Numbered from the stretch's first letter, positions 51,209 through 61,370 are shown. The stretch is 64,000 bases of DNA from CAVXXB01 sp963765585 (GCA_963765585.1 CAVXXB010000012.1:558001-622000); one strand, 5' to 3'. The notes: generated by a model not told the origin, from the sequence alone. A program made the numbers and translations.

Positions 51209-54160
51209 ATGTTCAAAAAGTGTATGTTCATATTTTTAACCATTAGCATTATACCTTTCGCACTGTTCGCACAGTCGAGCGGTAAAATTGCTGGCCAGGT
51301 CATCGATCAGGCGACGGGTGAACCACTACCCGGCGTGAATATAACGATCGATAACACCTTATTAGGTGCAAACACTGACTTTGATGGTTACTTCGTTATT
51401 CTGAATGTTCCGGTTGGCGTGTATACAGTACGTGCCAGTTTTATCGGATTTCAGGAAGTGGCTGTTGAAGGTGCACGTATATCGGCAGGTATTACCACCG
51501 ATATAAATTTTGATTTAAAAGAAACACCTCTGGAACTGGATGAGGTAATTGTAATTACCGGCGCCCGTCCTCTGGTTGAGAAAAATGTTACCCAGAGTTA
51601 TTCTCTGGTTACTGCTGATCAGATCAACGCGATCCCGGTCCGTGGTGTCAATAATATTCTCGATCTGCAAGCCAGTGTGGTTGTGCAGGATGGAAACGTT
51701 CATATCCGTGGTGGTCGTGCCAATGAAACGGGATACTATCTGGATGGGGCTTCAATCCTGAATCCGGTTAATAATACCCGTGCAGTGCATATTATCCAGG
51801 ACGCGGTTGAAGAATTACAGGTACTGACCGGTGGTTATACCGCTGAGTTTGGTGGTGCTAATTCAGGTATCGTACGTTCTGAATTAAAATCAGGTACCTC
51901 TGACTGGCATTTTTCATTGGATGCCCAGACAGATAATTTTGCCAATAACGGTGAAAAGTTTCTGGGTACCTATTCCTATGGCGAATCCATTATAGCCGGT
52001 ACCGTGAGTGGTCCGCTTGGAACCAAAAATATTCGCTTATTCGTGGCCGGAGAAAACTGGTACCAGGGTGACAATGCCCAGCGTTTTAGCGAAGGTTTCC
52101 AATTTGAAAACCTGGTTGATACCGAACCGCTCGCACCGTCAGTGGTTCAGGGACATCCCGATACGGTATCATTAAACTATCTGCCGGGATATACGCCACG
52201 CAATAAACTGAATCAATATGCAATCAACAGCACCCTGCTGTTTGATTATAGCCCGCTTCAGTTCCGTTTGAGCGGTGTATATACCCAATCCGCCAGACGC
52301 GCCAGCAATATCCCGATGACGGCGATGCTCAACAGCCGTCAGGCAGTAACCAACCTGAATAATTTTCTGATTTCAGGTAAATTAACTTATGTTGTAAATC
52401 CGACCTCATTCCTTGATTTGAAAGTCAGTTATTTTTCACAAAAAACTGAGAATGAAGATCCCTGGTTTGGAACGGATTGGAGAATGTGGCAAGACAGCAC
52501 CGCCGTATCTGATTATACCGGTGGCGCAGTTACCTATCGCTCCAGATGGCGTGATCCTTATGCCTATCGTTTACTCGGTATTCAGTTTAACCAAGAGGGT
52601 GACAACCAGGCAAATTATGCCAAGACCGAGCTGAGTTATATCGGTGGTAATCTGGACTATGTTCTTCAGGCAAATAAATTTAATGAAGTAAAAATTGGTG
52701 GTGAGTATCGCATGTACACTGCCAGAAATTATGTCATCGCCCCTGGTGTAATGTCAGAAGTAGAACGGTATGGCGGCGAGGATCTGGTACCTGAATCCGT
52801 CATGGCCGAACAAGCCGGAAATGTCTATGGTTATGACTGGTGGGGAAATGAAGAAAATAGCGGATTTAACGGACCAAAAGAGCCGGTATTTGCTTCTTTC
52901 TATGTTCATGATAAGATCGAGTTTAAAGATCTGATCATCAACCTCGGTCTGCGTTATGACTATTTTGATACAGATGACAAAGAATTGCGTAATCCTGCCA
53001 ATCCAGAGATTGATTTTGAAACCCAATTGATCGCTGAAAGTGAATGGACCAAGAAAGACCCAACCTCGCATATCAGCCCGCGTTTGGGTATTTCATTCCC
53101 GATTTCGCAAAGAACCGTCTTCTATGCACAGTATGGACAGTTTATTCAGATGCCCGAAGGAAACAATGTGTACTGGAATAACCGTCAATACGGTCGTCAG
53201 ATTGTAAGAGGTGGTTTTTTCTATCTGCAGCCGATCGGTTTTGCCATGGATCCTATGCAGACAACGCAGTATGAAATTGGTTTCCGTCAGCAAATCGGCG
53301 AATCCGCCGCATTTGAAGTCACCGGTTTTTACAAAAATGTCAAAGGCTATCCTACGACAGTGCGCGTTTCGGCTGAGGCTGGGGCAAATATTCAGACCTA
53401 TTATGCCATTACCAATGGTGACTTTGCCACAACAAAAGGTCTTGAATTTAAGCTGACACTCCGTCGTATCGCACGTATCCAGGCACAGTTAAATTACACC
53501 TTAACGAGTGCAGAAGGTACCGGTTCCGGAGAAAGCAGTTATTATGGTGCTGTATATCGCGGAACCCAGGCCCCAACCATTACCTCACCGCTTGAGTTTG
53601 AGCAAGCCCATCGCGGCGCGGTTCTTCTTGATTATCGTTTTGGTGTGGATGATGGCGGACCGATCCTGGAACGTTTGGGCGCAAACTTTATATTTAATTT
53701 CAGCAGTGGCCATCCTTACACCTATGCGTATGCTCCTCCGGGTGGGCAGTCAGATCCGTACACCGCAGGTGTGGATTATATGAATGATCCAAGATCACGG
53801 GAAGCTTTGGAGCCAATTAATTCATCAGTAACTCCATGGACCTTTAATCTTGATGCGAGATTGGATAAATCATTCAACATCGTTAGTAATCTGGTTGGAA
53901 CAGTTTATATCCGGGTAACCAATCTGTTAAATACAAAGAATACTATCAATGTATATCAGAATACCGGAAGTGCCATAGATGATGGATATATTTCTGATCC
54001 GTCACGATATGCGTCAAATCTGGATCAGTATGGACCGCAATATCTCGATCTTTATCGGGCAATTAATACGGTCAATGGTGAATCTTATCTGTCGCAGGTT
54101 GGCAATGAGTTATATAACAGTCCACGTCAGATTTTTATCGGGTTGAAGCTCACCTACTAA
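51209..54160 (+). CDS. TonB-dependent receptor with carboxypeptidase-regulatory-like N-domain
   Basis: 983 residues. Signal peptide 'FIFLTISIIPFALFAQ', a CarboxypepD_reg-like domain (about 26-110, 'GQVIDQATGEPLPGVNITIDNT'), the plug (about 120-240, 'GVNNILDLQASVVVQDGNVHIRGGRANETGYYLDG'), then a large beta-barrel with many aromatic strands and terminal 'QIFIGLKLTY'. It imports or binds a ligand at the outer membrane using TonB energy. It heads an operon with a T9SS substrate and a PorV-like protein. The grouping suggests they work together, with the receptor acting on what the secreted protein binds or as part of its assembly. The ligand is unknown; SusC-like sugar uptake is not shown because no SusD is present. 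Confidence 0.93.
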   Translation: MFKKCMFIFLTISIIPFALFAQSSGKIAGQVIDQATGEPLPGVNITIDNTLLGANTDFDGYFVILNVPVGVYTVRASFIGFQEVAVEGARISAGITTDINFDLKETPLELDEVIVITGARPLVEKNVTQSYSLVTADQINAIPVRGVNNILDLQASVVVQDGNVHIRGGRANETGYYLDGASILNPVNNTRAVHIIQDAVEELQVLTGGYTAEFGGANSGIVRSELKSGTSDWHFSLDAQTDNFANNGEKFLGTYSYGESIIAGTVSGPLGTKNIRLFVAGENWYQGDNAQRFSEGFQFENLVDTEPLAPSVVQGHPDTVSLNYLPGYTPRNKLNQYAINSTLLFDYSPLQFRLSGVYTQSARRASNIPMTAMLNSRQAVTNLNNFLISGKLTYVVNPTSFLDLKVSYFSQKTENEDPWFGTDWRMWQDSTAVSDYTGGAVTYRSRWRDPYAYRLLGIQFNQEGDNQANYAKTELSYIGGNLDYVLQANKFNEVKIGGEYRMYTARNYVIAPGVMSEVERYGGEDLVPESVMAEQAGNVYGYDWWGNEENSGFNGPKEPVFASFYVHDKIEFKDLIINLGLRYDYFDTDDKELRNPANPEIDFETQLIAESEWTKKDPTSHISPRLGISFPISQRTVFYAQYGQFIQMPEGNNVYWNNRQYGRQIVRGGFFYLQPIGFAMDPMQTTQYEIGFRQQIGESAAFEVTGFYKNVKGYPTTVRVSAEAGANIQTYYAITNGDFATTKGLEFKLTLRRIARIQAQLNYTLTSAEGTGSGESSYYGAVYRGTQAPTITSPLEFEQAHRGAVLLDYRFGVDDGGPILERLGANFIFNFSSGHPYTYAYAPPGGQSDPYTAGVDYMNDPRSREALEPINSSVTPWTFNLDARLDKSFNIVSNLVGTVYIRVTNLLNTKNTINVYQNTGSAIDDGYISDPSRYASNLDQYGPQYLDLYRAINTVNGESYLSQVGNELYNSPRQIFIGLKLTY

Positions 54161-54215
54161 AACAAGTACGCACTGTTGATTTTTTTAATGTCAAATGTTT
54201 TGATAAGGAGTGAAT

Positions 54216-57200
54216 ATGCAAGTGAAAACTAATAACATCCCCCGGATGATTTTTGCGGGGGTCTTAATACTGATTTTAGCGGGGGGATTGTTTGCCCGGC
54301 GCGATCCCGGTCAGATGAATATCGCAAAACCCTTCGCTGATCCTGTAGGTCGAACGCTTTCCAATATTGGAAACTGGTCCTACTGGATATATAATACCGG
54401 TACATCTGGAAATGATCCCAATGGGGATCCCGGTGGTGTATATCCGCGTGGTACGGCCGCCCTGGTTTTTACCGATGGTCTGGTATGGGGTGGTTATGTA
54501 AGAGATGGTAAGGAAGAAAATCCGCGTGTTGGCGGTGTTACCTATACCGAAGGTATTCAGCAGGGCTGGATTACCACGCCGGGTGATGGAACCAATCCAC
54601 CGGAAGCAATCAGCCCGAATGATGACCGCGCCGGAATGTGGCGTATGCGGGTAGACTATTATCAGTTGACAATGGAAGATGTACGTCAGGATGCCGCCGA
54701 ATTGAATCTGGTGAATCCGGCAGATGCCAGTGAAACGATGATGCAGGAGGTTCTGGATGAATATGTAAATGCATTCGAGAACTGGCCGACTGATCTGGGC
54801 GCACCATATTATGATGTCAATGGTAATGGTGTTTATGACAAACCTTCGGAATTCTGGGTTAAGGAATCGGATCCTGAGAATCCAAGCCGGGTAATTTGGG
54901 TTTGGAAGGGAATCGAAGTCGATCTCGATGGTAATGGTGAAATCACTGTTGGTGAACGTGAAGAGCCCGGTATTGCCGGCGCCGATCAGGTTCTGTATTC
55001 GGTCAATAATGATCTTGATGAAGGTAAATCGATCGGTCTGTATGGCGCACAGCCAATGGGTATCGAATTACAATCGACTACCTGGGCCTATAATCAGCCA
55101 AGCGCCACACTGGGACAGCTGATTTTCCGGAAATATTTGTTTATCAATAAATCCGGCGTCGACATCGACAGTATGTTCGTATGTCAATGGTCCGATGCCG
55201 ATATCGGTAACTATACCGATGACTTTGCCGGTTGTGATACGGTTCGTAGTGTAGGTTATGGCTATTCCGGTTTTGTAACCGATCCGGATTATACCAATTT
55301 TAACCTGCCTCCGGGTGCCATTGGTTATGACTTCTTTCAGGGTCCGATGGTTGAGGGCGCACCGGAAGATACGGCGATCTTTGGTCTGACAAAACGTCCC
55401 GGGTTTAAAAACCTGCCAATGACGTCCTACTTCTTCTTTGCATCGGGAAGTGCCATTAGTGATCCGCCGCTGGGTGATTATGACGGTACGCTGCAATTCT
55501 ATAATATGCTCAACGGCTATTTACCAACAAACGATTTGACAGATCCGAGTCCATATATTGCGGGCTCAGGTCCAACTGCTGGCACTGCAACCAAATTCCC
55601 ACTGGCCGGCGATCCCACCACCCAGCAGGGTGATGTGGATGGTCTGGGAACCAACCTGCAACCAGGTGACCGCCGTATCGGTATGTGTTCCGGTCCGTTC
55701 TATATGACCCCCGGTGATTCACAGGAAGTTGTGGTTGCGGTAATCGGTGGTATCGTTGCCCAGGATGGCGGTGATAACCGTAATGCCGTACTGCAGATGA
55801 AACTAAATTCCGATTTTGCCCAGTTTATCTATGATAATTTGTTTAAAGCTATCCCAAGGGCAAACATATCTCCAAAAGTTACTGCCACTCCGATGGAAGA
55901 TCATATAATCCTGGATTGGGGCAGTGATGCAAATGCTGTTGCGGCCTCCGAAGCAAATGACCCGATATTGGGTTTTAACTTTGAAGGATACAATGTGTAT
56001 CAGCTGCCAACCGCTACAGCCACAGTAGAGCAAGCTAAAAAAGTTGCTACATTTGACGTAGTAAACAATGTAACGACCATTTATGGTACCAAATTTGTGG
56101 GTAGTATTGGTGATATTGTTACTGTACCCATCCAAAAAGGTACCGATTCAGGTATTCAGAGATATTTTAAGATAGATCAGGATTACATCAATGGTGCGCC
56201 ACTTGCTGCCGGTAATACGTATTATTTCGCAGTAACAGCGTATAATTTCAATGATGATCCCACAGTACCGGAACCTTCTCTGGAATCCAGTCTGTTGCCG
56301 GCAATCACCGTGGTTCCCCAGGGAACAGTTCCCGGAACCCGTTATCCTAATGAAAACGGTGATATGCTGAGTGTATCCAAAACAGGTGGAAGTACCGGTT
56401 CAACCTCAGTTGAAGTGGTAGATCCGGCAGCGCTTACCGCAGCCGATTATTTTGTCGGTTTCCATACTCAGCCACAATATTCAGTAGCTGACGGCGATAC
56501 GCTGGGAACATGGTACAAATGGTACCTGGTGAATACCACGAGCGGTGACACCCTTCTTAGTCAGCAGACAAATCTGGCTGGTGACAACGATTATCTGGTT
56601 ACCGACGGTGTTCTGGCCCGTGTGTCTGGACCAACAACAGCCGGTCTGGCCGGTTGGGATTATGACGGAAATCGCTGGTACTCCGGTACAAACTGGGGCG
56701 CCCAGGAATTCTTTGGCGGTCTGGATATCGGTGCCAATTTCTTTGGTTCTGATGTTACTCTTGCAGAGCTTGTTCCGGTACACATGGTATTCCAGGATCA
56801 AGCCAGTGTCGATGCCAATGGCTTTGCCAGTAAAGGCGTTTTTTACCGCCGTGATTTGGGCTATGCCGAACAAGGTATCGGTGAAATACCATTTGAATGC
56901 TTTGATGTAAAAGATGCTGCAAATCCACGTAAACTGAATATCAGTATTGTGGAAGATGACCGCGAAGGTGCAGCCGGTGCCAACGCTAATTTGATCTGGG
57001 ATATGGGATGGAATGGGTCAGAATTTGGTGAAAACGGTGCCCGTGAGTATATCTTTATCAGTCTTACCGATTATGATGAAGGTGCGTACTATGCAAATGG
57101 TGCGGCTGATGGTACCTATGACCGCGTCGCTTATGCCATATGGCCGGCAAGCCGTTCACGCGATTATCTCGTGTCGGAATTTACCATGGATATTTTTGCC

Positions 57201-57602
57201 AATCTGCCCAATACACCTGACGATTCCTATACATTCTCAACCGAAGGCGTAGTTTCTGGGGATGCGGATCTGGCAAAAGCGGACGTTGACAAAGTTAATG
57301 TCTTCCCGAATCCATACTATGCATCAAATCCGTCAGAGCCTGATCGTTTTACACGCTTTGTGACTTTTAATCATTTACCGCCAAAAGCCACAATCCGGAT
57401 TTTTAGTCTATCCGGTGTTCAGGTTCGGAAAATTGAGAAAGATAAGCCTGACCAGTTCCAAACATGGGATCTGCAAAATGAGGCAGGAATCCCGGTTGCC
57501 AGCGGTTTGTATATCGCTCATATCGATATGCCCGAAGTTGGCAAGGAAAAGGTTCTTAAACTCATGATTATTCAGGCTCAAGAACAACTCAAGTACTATT
57601 AA
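54216..57602 (+). CDS. Large secreted protein with Fn3-like region and FlgD/T9SS-like tail
   Basis: 1128 residues from the ATG at 54216, five bases after AAGGAG (an in-frame GTG at 54210 overlaps that site). Signal peptide 'MIFAGVLILILAGGLFARR'. The body has many acidic and aromatic turns ('DVNGNGVYD', 'DLDGNGEITVGE', Ca-loop-like) and a fibronectin-III-like segment near residues 555-680 ('VTATPMEDHIILDWGSDANAV', 'GYNVYQ'). The C-terminal ~100 residues ('VNVFPNPYYASNPSEP ... ATIRIFSLSGVQVRKI ... IPVASGLYIAHIDMPEVGKEKVLKLMII') form a FlgD Ig-like sorting domain. No enzyme motif is recognised. As the middle gene between a TonB receptor and a PorV-like protein it is the presumed surface partner of that system. 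Confidence 0.86.
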   Translation: MQVKTNNIPRMIFAGVLILILAGGLFARRDPGQMNIAKPFADPVGRTLSNIGNWSYWIYNTGTSGNDPNGDPGGVYPRGTAALVFTDGLVWGGYVRDGKEENPRVGGVTYTEGIQQGWITTPGDGTNPPEAISPNDDRAGMWRMRVDYYQLTMEDVRQDAAELNLVNPADASETMMQEVLDEYVNAFENWPTDLGAPYYDVNGNGVYDKPSEFWVKESDPENPSRVIWVWKGIEVDLDGNGEITVGEREEPGIAGADQVLYSVNNDLDEGKSIGLYGAQPMGIELQSTTWAYNQPSATLGQLIFRKYLFINKSGVDIDSMFVCQWSDADIGNYTDDFAGCDTVRSVGYGYSGFVTDPDYTNFNLPPGAIGYDFFQGPMVEGAPEDTAIFGLTKRPGFKNLPMTSYFFFASGSAISDPPLGDYDGTLQFYNMLNGYLPTNDLTDPSPYIAGSGPTAGTATKFPLAGDPTTQQGDVDGLGTNLQPGDRRIGMCSGPFYMTPGDSQEVVVAVIGGIVAQDGGDNRNAVLQMKLNSDFAQFIYDNLFKAIPRANISPKVTATPMEDHIILDWGSDANAVAASEANDPILGFNFEGYNVYQLPTATATVEQAKKVATFDVVNNVTTIYGTKFVGSIGDIVTVPIQKGTDSGIQRYFKIDQDYINGAPLAAGNTYYFAVTAYNFNDDPTVPEPSLESSLLPAITVVPQGTVPGTRYPNENGDMLSVSKTGGSTGSTSVEVVDPAALTAADYFVGFHTQPQYSVADGDTLGTWYKWYLVNTTSGDTLLSQQTNLAGDNDYLVTDGVLARVSGPTTAGLAGWDYDGNRWYSGTNWGAQEFFGGLDIGANFFGSDVTLAELVPVHMVFQDQASVDANGFASKGVFYRRDLGYAEQGIGEIPFECFDVKDAANPRKLNISIVEDDREGAAGANANLIWDMGWNGSEFGENGAREYIFISLTDYDEGAYYANGAADGTYDRVAYAIWPASRSRDYLVSEFTMDIFANLPNTPDDSYTFSTEGVVSGDADLAKADVDKVNVFPNPYYASNPSEPDRFTRFVTFNHLPPKATIRIFSLSGVQVRKIEKDKPDQFQTWDLQNEAGIPVASGLYIAHIDMPEVGKEKVLKLMIIQAQEQLKYY

Positions 57603-57652
57603 TCTGATGCAATTTCAAATTAAGTATAGTAAAAGAAATAAGGGAGACAATA

Positions 57653-58690
57653 ATGATAAGCAGAAAAATATATAGCGGGTTGGTTATACTCGCTATCATT
57701 GTTGGTTTTGCTGCTGCTCCACTATATTCCGGCGATGCCGACCGTATTGGTACGGCTGCCGGTGTACAGGTCCAGGTGCCTGTTGGCGCCAGAGATATCG
57801 CTCTGGCTGGAGCGGATTTGTCTAATACGTACGGTCTGAACGCCATTTTCTGGAATCCGGCTGGCTTACCACGTATGGACAGAGCCGCAGCTGCGCAATT
57901 CTCATATATGAGCATTTTTAATGATATTGGTGTCAATTATCTGGCAGTCGCTTATAACGACGAGGATCTTGGTGCATTCGGCTTTAGCATCAAATCCTTT
58001 GGCTTTGGCGATATACCGTTTACTACAAATGAAGACATGGACGGTGCTTCAGGCCGCGTATTTTCACCCACATTTGTTACCGTGGGGCTGTCTTATGCCC
58101 GTGCATTGACCGAATTTGTTAACATCGGCATCACTGCCAAGATAATTAATGAATCGATTGACAGAGCCGCGGCCAGTGCCGTTGCTTTTGACATTGGTTT
58201 GCAATATGCCGGTCTTGGTGGTATTGATGGCGTTAATTTTGGTGTAGCCGTTAAGAATATCGGAACCAATATGAAATACGAAGGTTCCGCTTTGGGAGAC
58301 AATTATCTGGATCCCAACGGCAAGGAATATTTTCTCAATACACCGTCGGCCAGCAATCAGCTACCGACCGCTATCGAACTCGGTCTGTCATATAAGGCTT
58401 TGATGAACGAAGATAACTCGGTTCTGATAGCCGGTAATTTCCAAAGTAATAACTTTGAGAATGATGCCATGAAGTTTGGAGTGGAATATAACTACACAAA
58501 CTTTTTGTTTGCACGTGGTGGTTATGTTCTGGGTATGGGTACCGAGAGTGAGTCACAGTTGTATGATTTTGCCCTTGGTGCTGGGATAAAATATGATATC
58601 GGCGACATCATGTTTGCATTTGATTACGCGTATCGTAACTCTCAGTATTTTGATGGCAATAGTGTGTTTACTCTGGAATTACATTTCTAA
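57653..58690 (+). CDS. PorV-like outer-membrane protein (copy 3)
   Basis: 345 residues. Signal peptide 'LVILAIIVGFAAAPLYSG', then 'GAAGVQVQVPVGARDIALAGADLSNTYGLNAIFWNPAGLPRM'-like family opening with the WNPAGL box also seen in copy 2. Barrel strands continue to the C-terminal Phe ('NSVFTLELHF'). It is the last gene of the receptor/secreted-protein operon and could shuttle or anchor the upstream T9SS cargo, as PorV does in Porphyromonas (inference). Followed by a clear terminator. Confidence 0.87.
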   Translation: MISRKIYSGLVILAIIVGFAAAPLYSGDADRIGTAAGVQVQVPVGARDIALAGADLSNTYGLNAIFWNPAGLPRMDRAAAAQFSYMSIFNDIGVNYLAVAYNDEDLGAFGFSIKSFGFGDIPFTTNEDMDGASGRVFSPTFVTVGLSYARALTEFVNIGITAKIINESIDRAAASAVAFDIGLQYAGLGGIDGVNFGVAVKNIGTNMKYEGSALGDNYLDPNGKEYFLNTPSASNQLPTAIELGLSYKALMNEDNSVLIAGNFQSNNFENDAMKFGVEYNYTNFLFARGGYVLGMGTESESQLYDFALGAGIKYDIGDIMFAFDYAYRNSQYFDGNSVFTLELHF

Positions 58691-58713
58691 TATAGTAAAC
58701 ATGCATTAATATA

Positions 58714-58752
58714 AAAGGGGCTGACCTTCGGGTTTAGTCCCTTTTTTTTTGT
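58714..58752 (+). terminator. Terminator of the receptor-secreted protein-PorV operon
   Basis: Stem AAAGGGGCTGACC / GGTTTAGTCCCTTT (with G-U pairs), loop TTCG, followed by ten T. Confidence 0.9.
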
Positions 58753-58811
58753 GACAAAAGTTTATCTAATGCTCTCGCAGTGGCGGAGAGAAACCATACT
58801 GGGATTAAATG

Positions 58812-58938
58812 ATTAGAAATTAGAGATGAGAGATGAAAAAAATGCTTGACAAGCAATCAAAAATCAAAAACTTTCTCTAATCTCTAATCTCTAATCTCTA
58901 ATCTCTAATCTCTAATCTCTAATCTCTAATCTCTAATC
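58812..58938. repeat. Inverted heptamer arrays: ATTAGAG units and (TCTCTAA)x9
   Basis: ATTAGAA, ATTAGAG, ATGAGAG, ATGAAAA at 58812-58839 face about nine perfect copies of TCTCTAA at 58874-58938, the reverse complement of the same word. Between the arms lies CTTGACAAGCA (58845-58855), as before the array at 4668. This occupies most of the gap between convergent genes 57653 and 58963. Confidence 0.92.
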
Positions 58939-58962
58939 CTATATCCAGTCGAAATGAAGCGG

Positions 58963-61176
58963 CTAGTATCGGACGGAAAAAGAGGCCTGAATAAATCGCT
59001 TTTTGAGGGTATAATCACGGTATTCGCTATTATCCAGAATATTGTAGCCGGAGAATTGCAGGTTAAGTAACACTTTGCTCACGCGGATTCTGTAACCAAA
59101 TGAGACATCAAAGTCATAAAAAGGCGCTATAATCTCACTCTGGAAGACATTGTTCTGGTCATAATACCATGCGGTACTATTTCCCTCATAAAAGTATGAT
59201 GTATGGAAGTAAAAACCAGCCAGACTGGTAAAATCAAGACGCAGACTATAGTTTCTGTCAGGTTTATAAGGGTATAGAAAGGGATCAGAGATATTTAGAT
59301 TCATAAGAAAAGCGGAGAGGGAAAAATAATGCCACAACCCGTCCATAGCTACAGAAAACTCAACACCCTTTGTCTCATTTCTTCCCAATTGTGCGGCACT
59401 TATCTGACTGTCGCTTGGCCGGGTTAATAATTTGTTATAAAAAGTATTGTTAAAGAGGGCAAAGACGAAGTCAAGGCTGGAATAAATAGCGCCACGGGGT
59501 TGATAACTCAGGTTAAGCCCGATCTCACCGGTATTGTTAAACTCCGGTTCCAACCGGGTTGTGGTGGTATCACTGCGAAAGATATCATTTACATCCCGAA
59601 TAAATGCATTATCCAGAAGCGTGGGATATTTTACATTTTTACCATAGTGACCATATGGTTGGATCAGCCAGGCATTACGTTTAATATTCAGCTGGAGTCC
59701 AAAACTATTGGTCAGATCCTTCCGGCCATTGGCGAGAATGTCATAACGCAATCCGATATAAGTTTTCCAGGAAATATTCCGGTTTGATGCCACCGTATCT
59801 TTAAATGAAAACAAACTTACCAGGGCCAGCCGGTTATCATAAATATCAGATTCGTATATGACTTTGTCGGCCTGGTACGTGATGATCCGCGCTGTATTTT
59901 TTAATTCATCATGAAAATATTCTGACATCAGTTGCAGATCCGTCTGACCAAATGTAAATGCTTTGGCAAGCCTGACATTCATTCCTGAGGTGATATAAGC
60001 TGAGTTGTGCACCTGTTCTTCATTTTGATCACGATCCACATTGTTATTTCCGTTTAAATAACTGATAGTAAAATCATAATCGCGACCGCCGAGAATTGCA
60101 CCGCGGTAATTGGCCGACAAAATATAATTATCGTATCGATTACGCCACCCGGCTTTTTCATAGTCAAAGAAATAGCCGATAAACTTGGCATTATACTGGC
60201 CGATACTGCTGAAATAATTTAGATTCACATGGTGATTCTGTTTTTTTGTTTTTATAGTATTATTCAAACTCTTATCTGAATAACGCTCATCCTGGTAAAA
60301 TTCAATTTCGGGTGTGGATGTATTGAACTGACCAAAGTAATTAATATTAAATTTATCGGTGGGAGCTAAATTTACATCTGCCAGTACAAATTTTGTTTGA
60401 AAACTCCCGGCTTTAATTTTTGCACCAAAGCTATTCTCAAAGTTTTTGCGGGTGGTGATATTCACAACACCGCCAAACGCGCCATTGCCCAGTAACAGCA
60501 GGTTGCCACCCTTTAGCACATCCATTTTTTCGATACTCTCTGTTGGAATCAGGGTCAGGTCCGCCTGTTGATCATATCGAAGATTATTGATTAAGACACC
60601 ATCGATATACACATTCACTTCATCACTGTTGGATCCGCGGATTTGAATCCTTCTGCCATCAAGATCGTTTCCCTCAATTCGTACAGCCGGAACAGATTTA
60701 AATAGGTCGCTTATTTCGCCGCTGCCGATGCGCTCAATTTCCTCGGCATCAATTCGATGGAGAGAATGTGCCACTTCTCTCTCTGCCAAATTCATAATAT
60801 CGGCGGTCACAGAAATGGTCTGGTCCAGCTCAAGTATATCGGGGGTGAGAAGGATTGTAATGCGGTCCTTAAATGAGTCTATGGCAACCCTGAAATCCTT
60901 ATATCCAAGATAGCTTACAACCAGAGTGTCAGAAAAGTATTTCTCATCAATCAGTAGTCGAAAAAAGCCATCTGAATCACTCGTAGTACCGATCTCGGCT
61001 CTGGTAATAAAAATATTGGCCCCTTCAATTGGACGCTCATTCCGTGAGTCCAGAATGACACCATTGATCTGTTTATGCTGGGCGGAAACCAGGCTTGCGA
61101 AAACAAGCAATGTGCTAATGAAGAGACTTTTTTTGCCGAACATATTTACAGTTTTAATAAATTTAAATGGATACAT
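58963..61176 (-). CDS. TonB-dependent outer-membrane receptor
   Basis: 737 residues (an internal ATG at 61143 would give 726; neither has a good ribosome-binding site). Signal peptide 'LFISTLLVFASLVSAQ', a CarboxypepD_reg-like domain ('INGVILDSRNERPIEGANIFIT'), the plug ('ISDLFKSVPAVRIEGNDLDGRRIQIRGSNSDEVNVYIDGVLINNL', 'MDVLKGGNLLLLGNGAFGGVVNITTRK') and a barrel of about 500 residues ending 'RFIQASFSVRY'. The plug follows the vitamin B12/colicin-receptor layout ('VYIDGV', 'VVNITTRK'), so a metal chelate, siderophore or cofactor is a plausible ligand. No cobalamin-riboswitch-like sequence was recognised upstream. Stands alone, on the opposite strand to its neighbours. Confidence 0.93.
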   Translation of the reverse strand: MYPFKFIKTVNMFGKKSLFISTLLVFASLVSAQHKQINGVILDSRNERPIEGANIFITRAEIGTTSDSDGFFRLLIDEKYFSDTLVVSYLGYKDFRVAIDSFKDRITILLTPDILELDQTISVTADIMNLAEREVAHSLHRIDAEEIERIGSGEISDLFKSVPAVRIEGNDLDGRRIQIRGSNSDEVNVYIDGVLINNLRYDQQADLTLIPTESIEKMDVLKGGNLLLLGNGAFGGVVNITTRKNFENSFGAKIKAGSFQTKFVLADVNLAPTDKFNINYFGQFNTSTPEIEFYQDERYSDKSLNNTIKTKKQNHHVNLNYFSSIGQYNAKFIGYFFDYEKAGWRNRYDNYILSANYRGAILGGRDYDFTISYLNGNNNVDRDQNEEQVHNSAYITSGMNVRLAKAFTFGQTDLQLMSEYFHDELKNTARIITYQADKVIYESDIYDNRLALVSLFSFKDTVASNRNISWKTYIGLRYDILANGRKDLTNSFGLQLNIKRNAWLIQPYGHYGKNVKYPTLLDNAFIRDVNDIFRSDTTTTRLEPEFNNTGEIGLNLSYQPRGAIYSSLDFVFALFNNTFYNKLLTRPSDSQISAAQLGRNETKGVEFSVAMDGLWHYFSLSAFLMNLNISDPFLYPYKPDRNYSLRLDFTSLAGFYFHTSYFYEGNSTAWYYDQNNVFQSEIIAPFYDFDVSFGYRIRVSKVLLNLQFSGYNILDNSEYRDYTLKKRFIQASFSVRY

Positions 61177-61229
61177 ATTATTTTAAGAAAATTTTTGATA
61201 TTATCTACCTGATTAATATAAAAATTTTA

Positions 61230-61370
61230 CTACTAAGACACGAAGGCGCGGAAAAAAAAGAATTCATAAAATATAATTAAATAATAGATATTGAATTATA
61301 TATTTATCCAATAGTTCTTATAACCTGTTGTTATTTCTAACTTTGTGTCTTTGTGACTTAGTGGTTATAA
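61230..61370. repeat. Octamer element with inverted arms (CTTTGTGA type)
   Basis: Left arm CTACTAAG, ACACGAAG, GCGCGGAA (61230-61253); right arm AACTTTGT, GTCTTTGT, GACTTAGT, GGTTATAA (61339-61370), roughly the reverse complement of the left with an AT-rich middle. The remaining DNA of the 61177-61545 gap is AT-rich and empty apart from the tRNA promoter. Confidence 0.75.

Noticed and set aside
55068..55496. Long minus-strand frame inside the secreted-protein gene
   Set aside because: Fully antisense to a gene with clear domain structure; composition and content are not protein-like.
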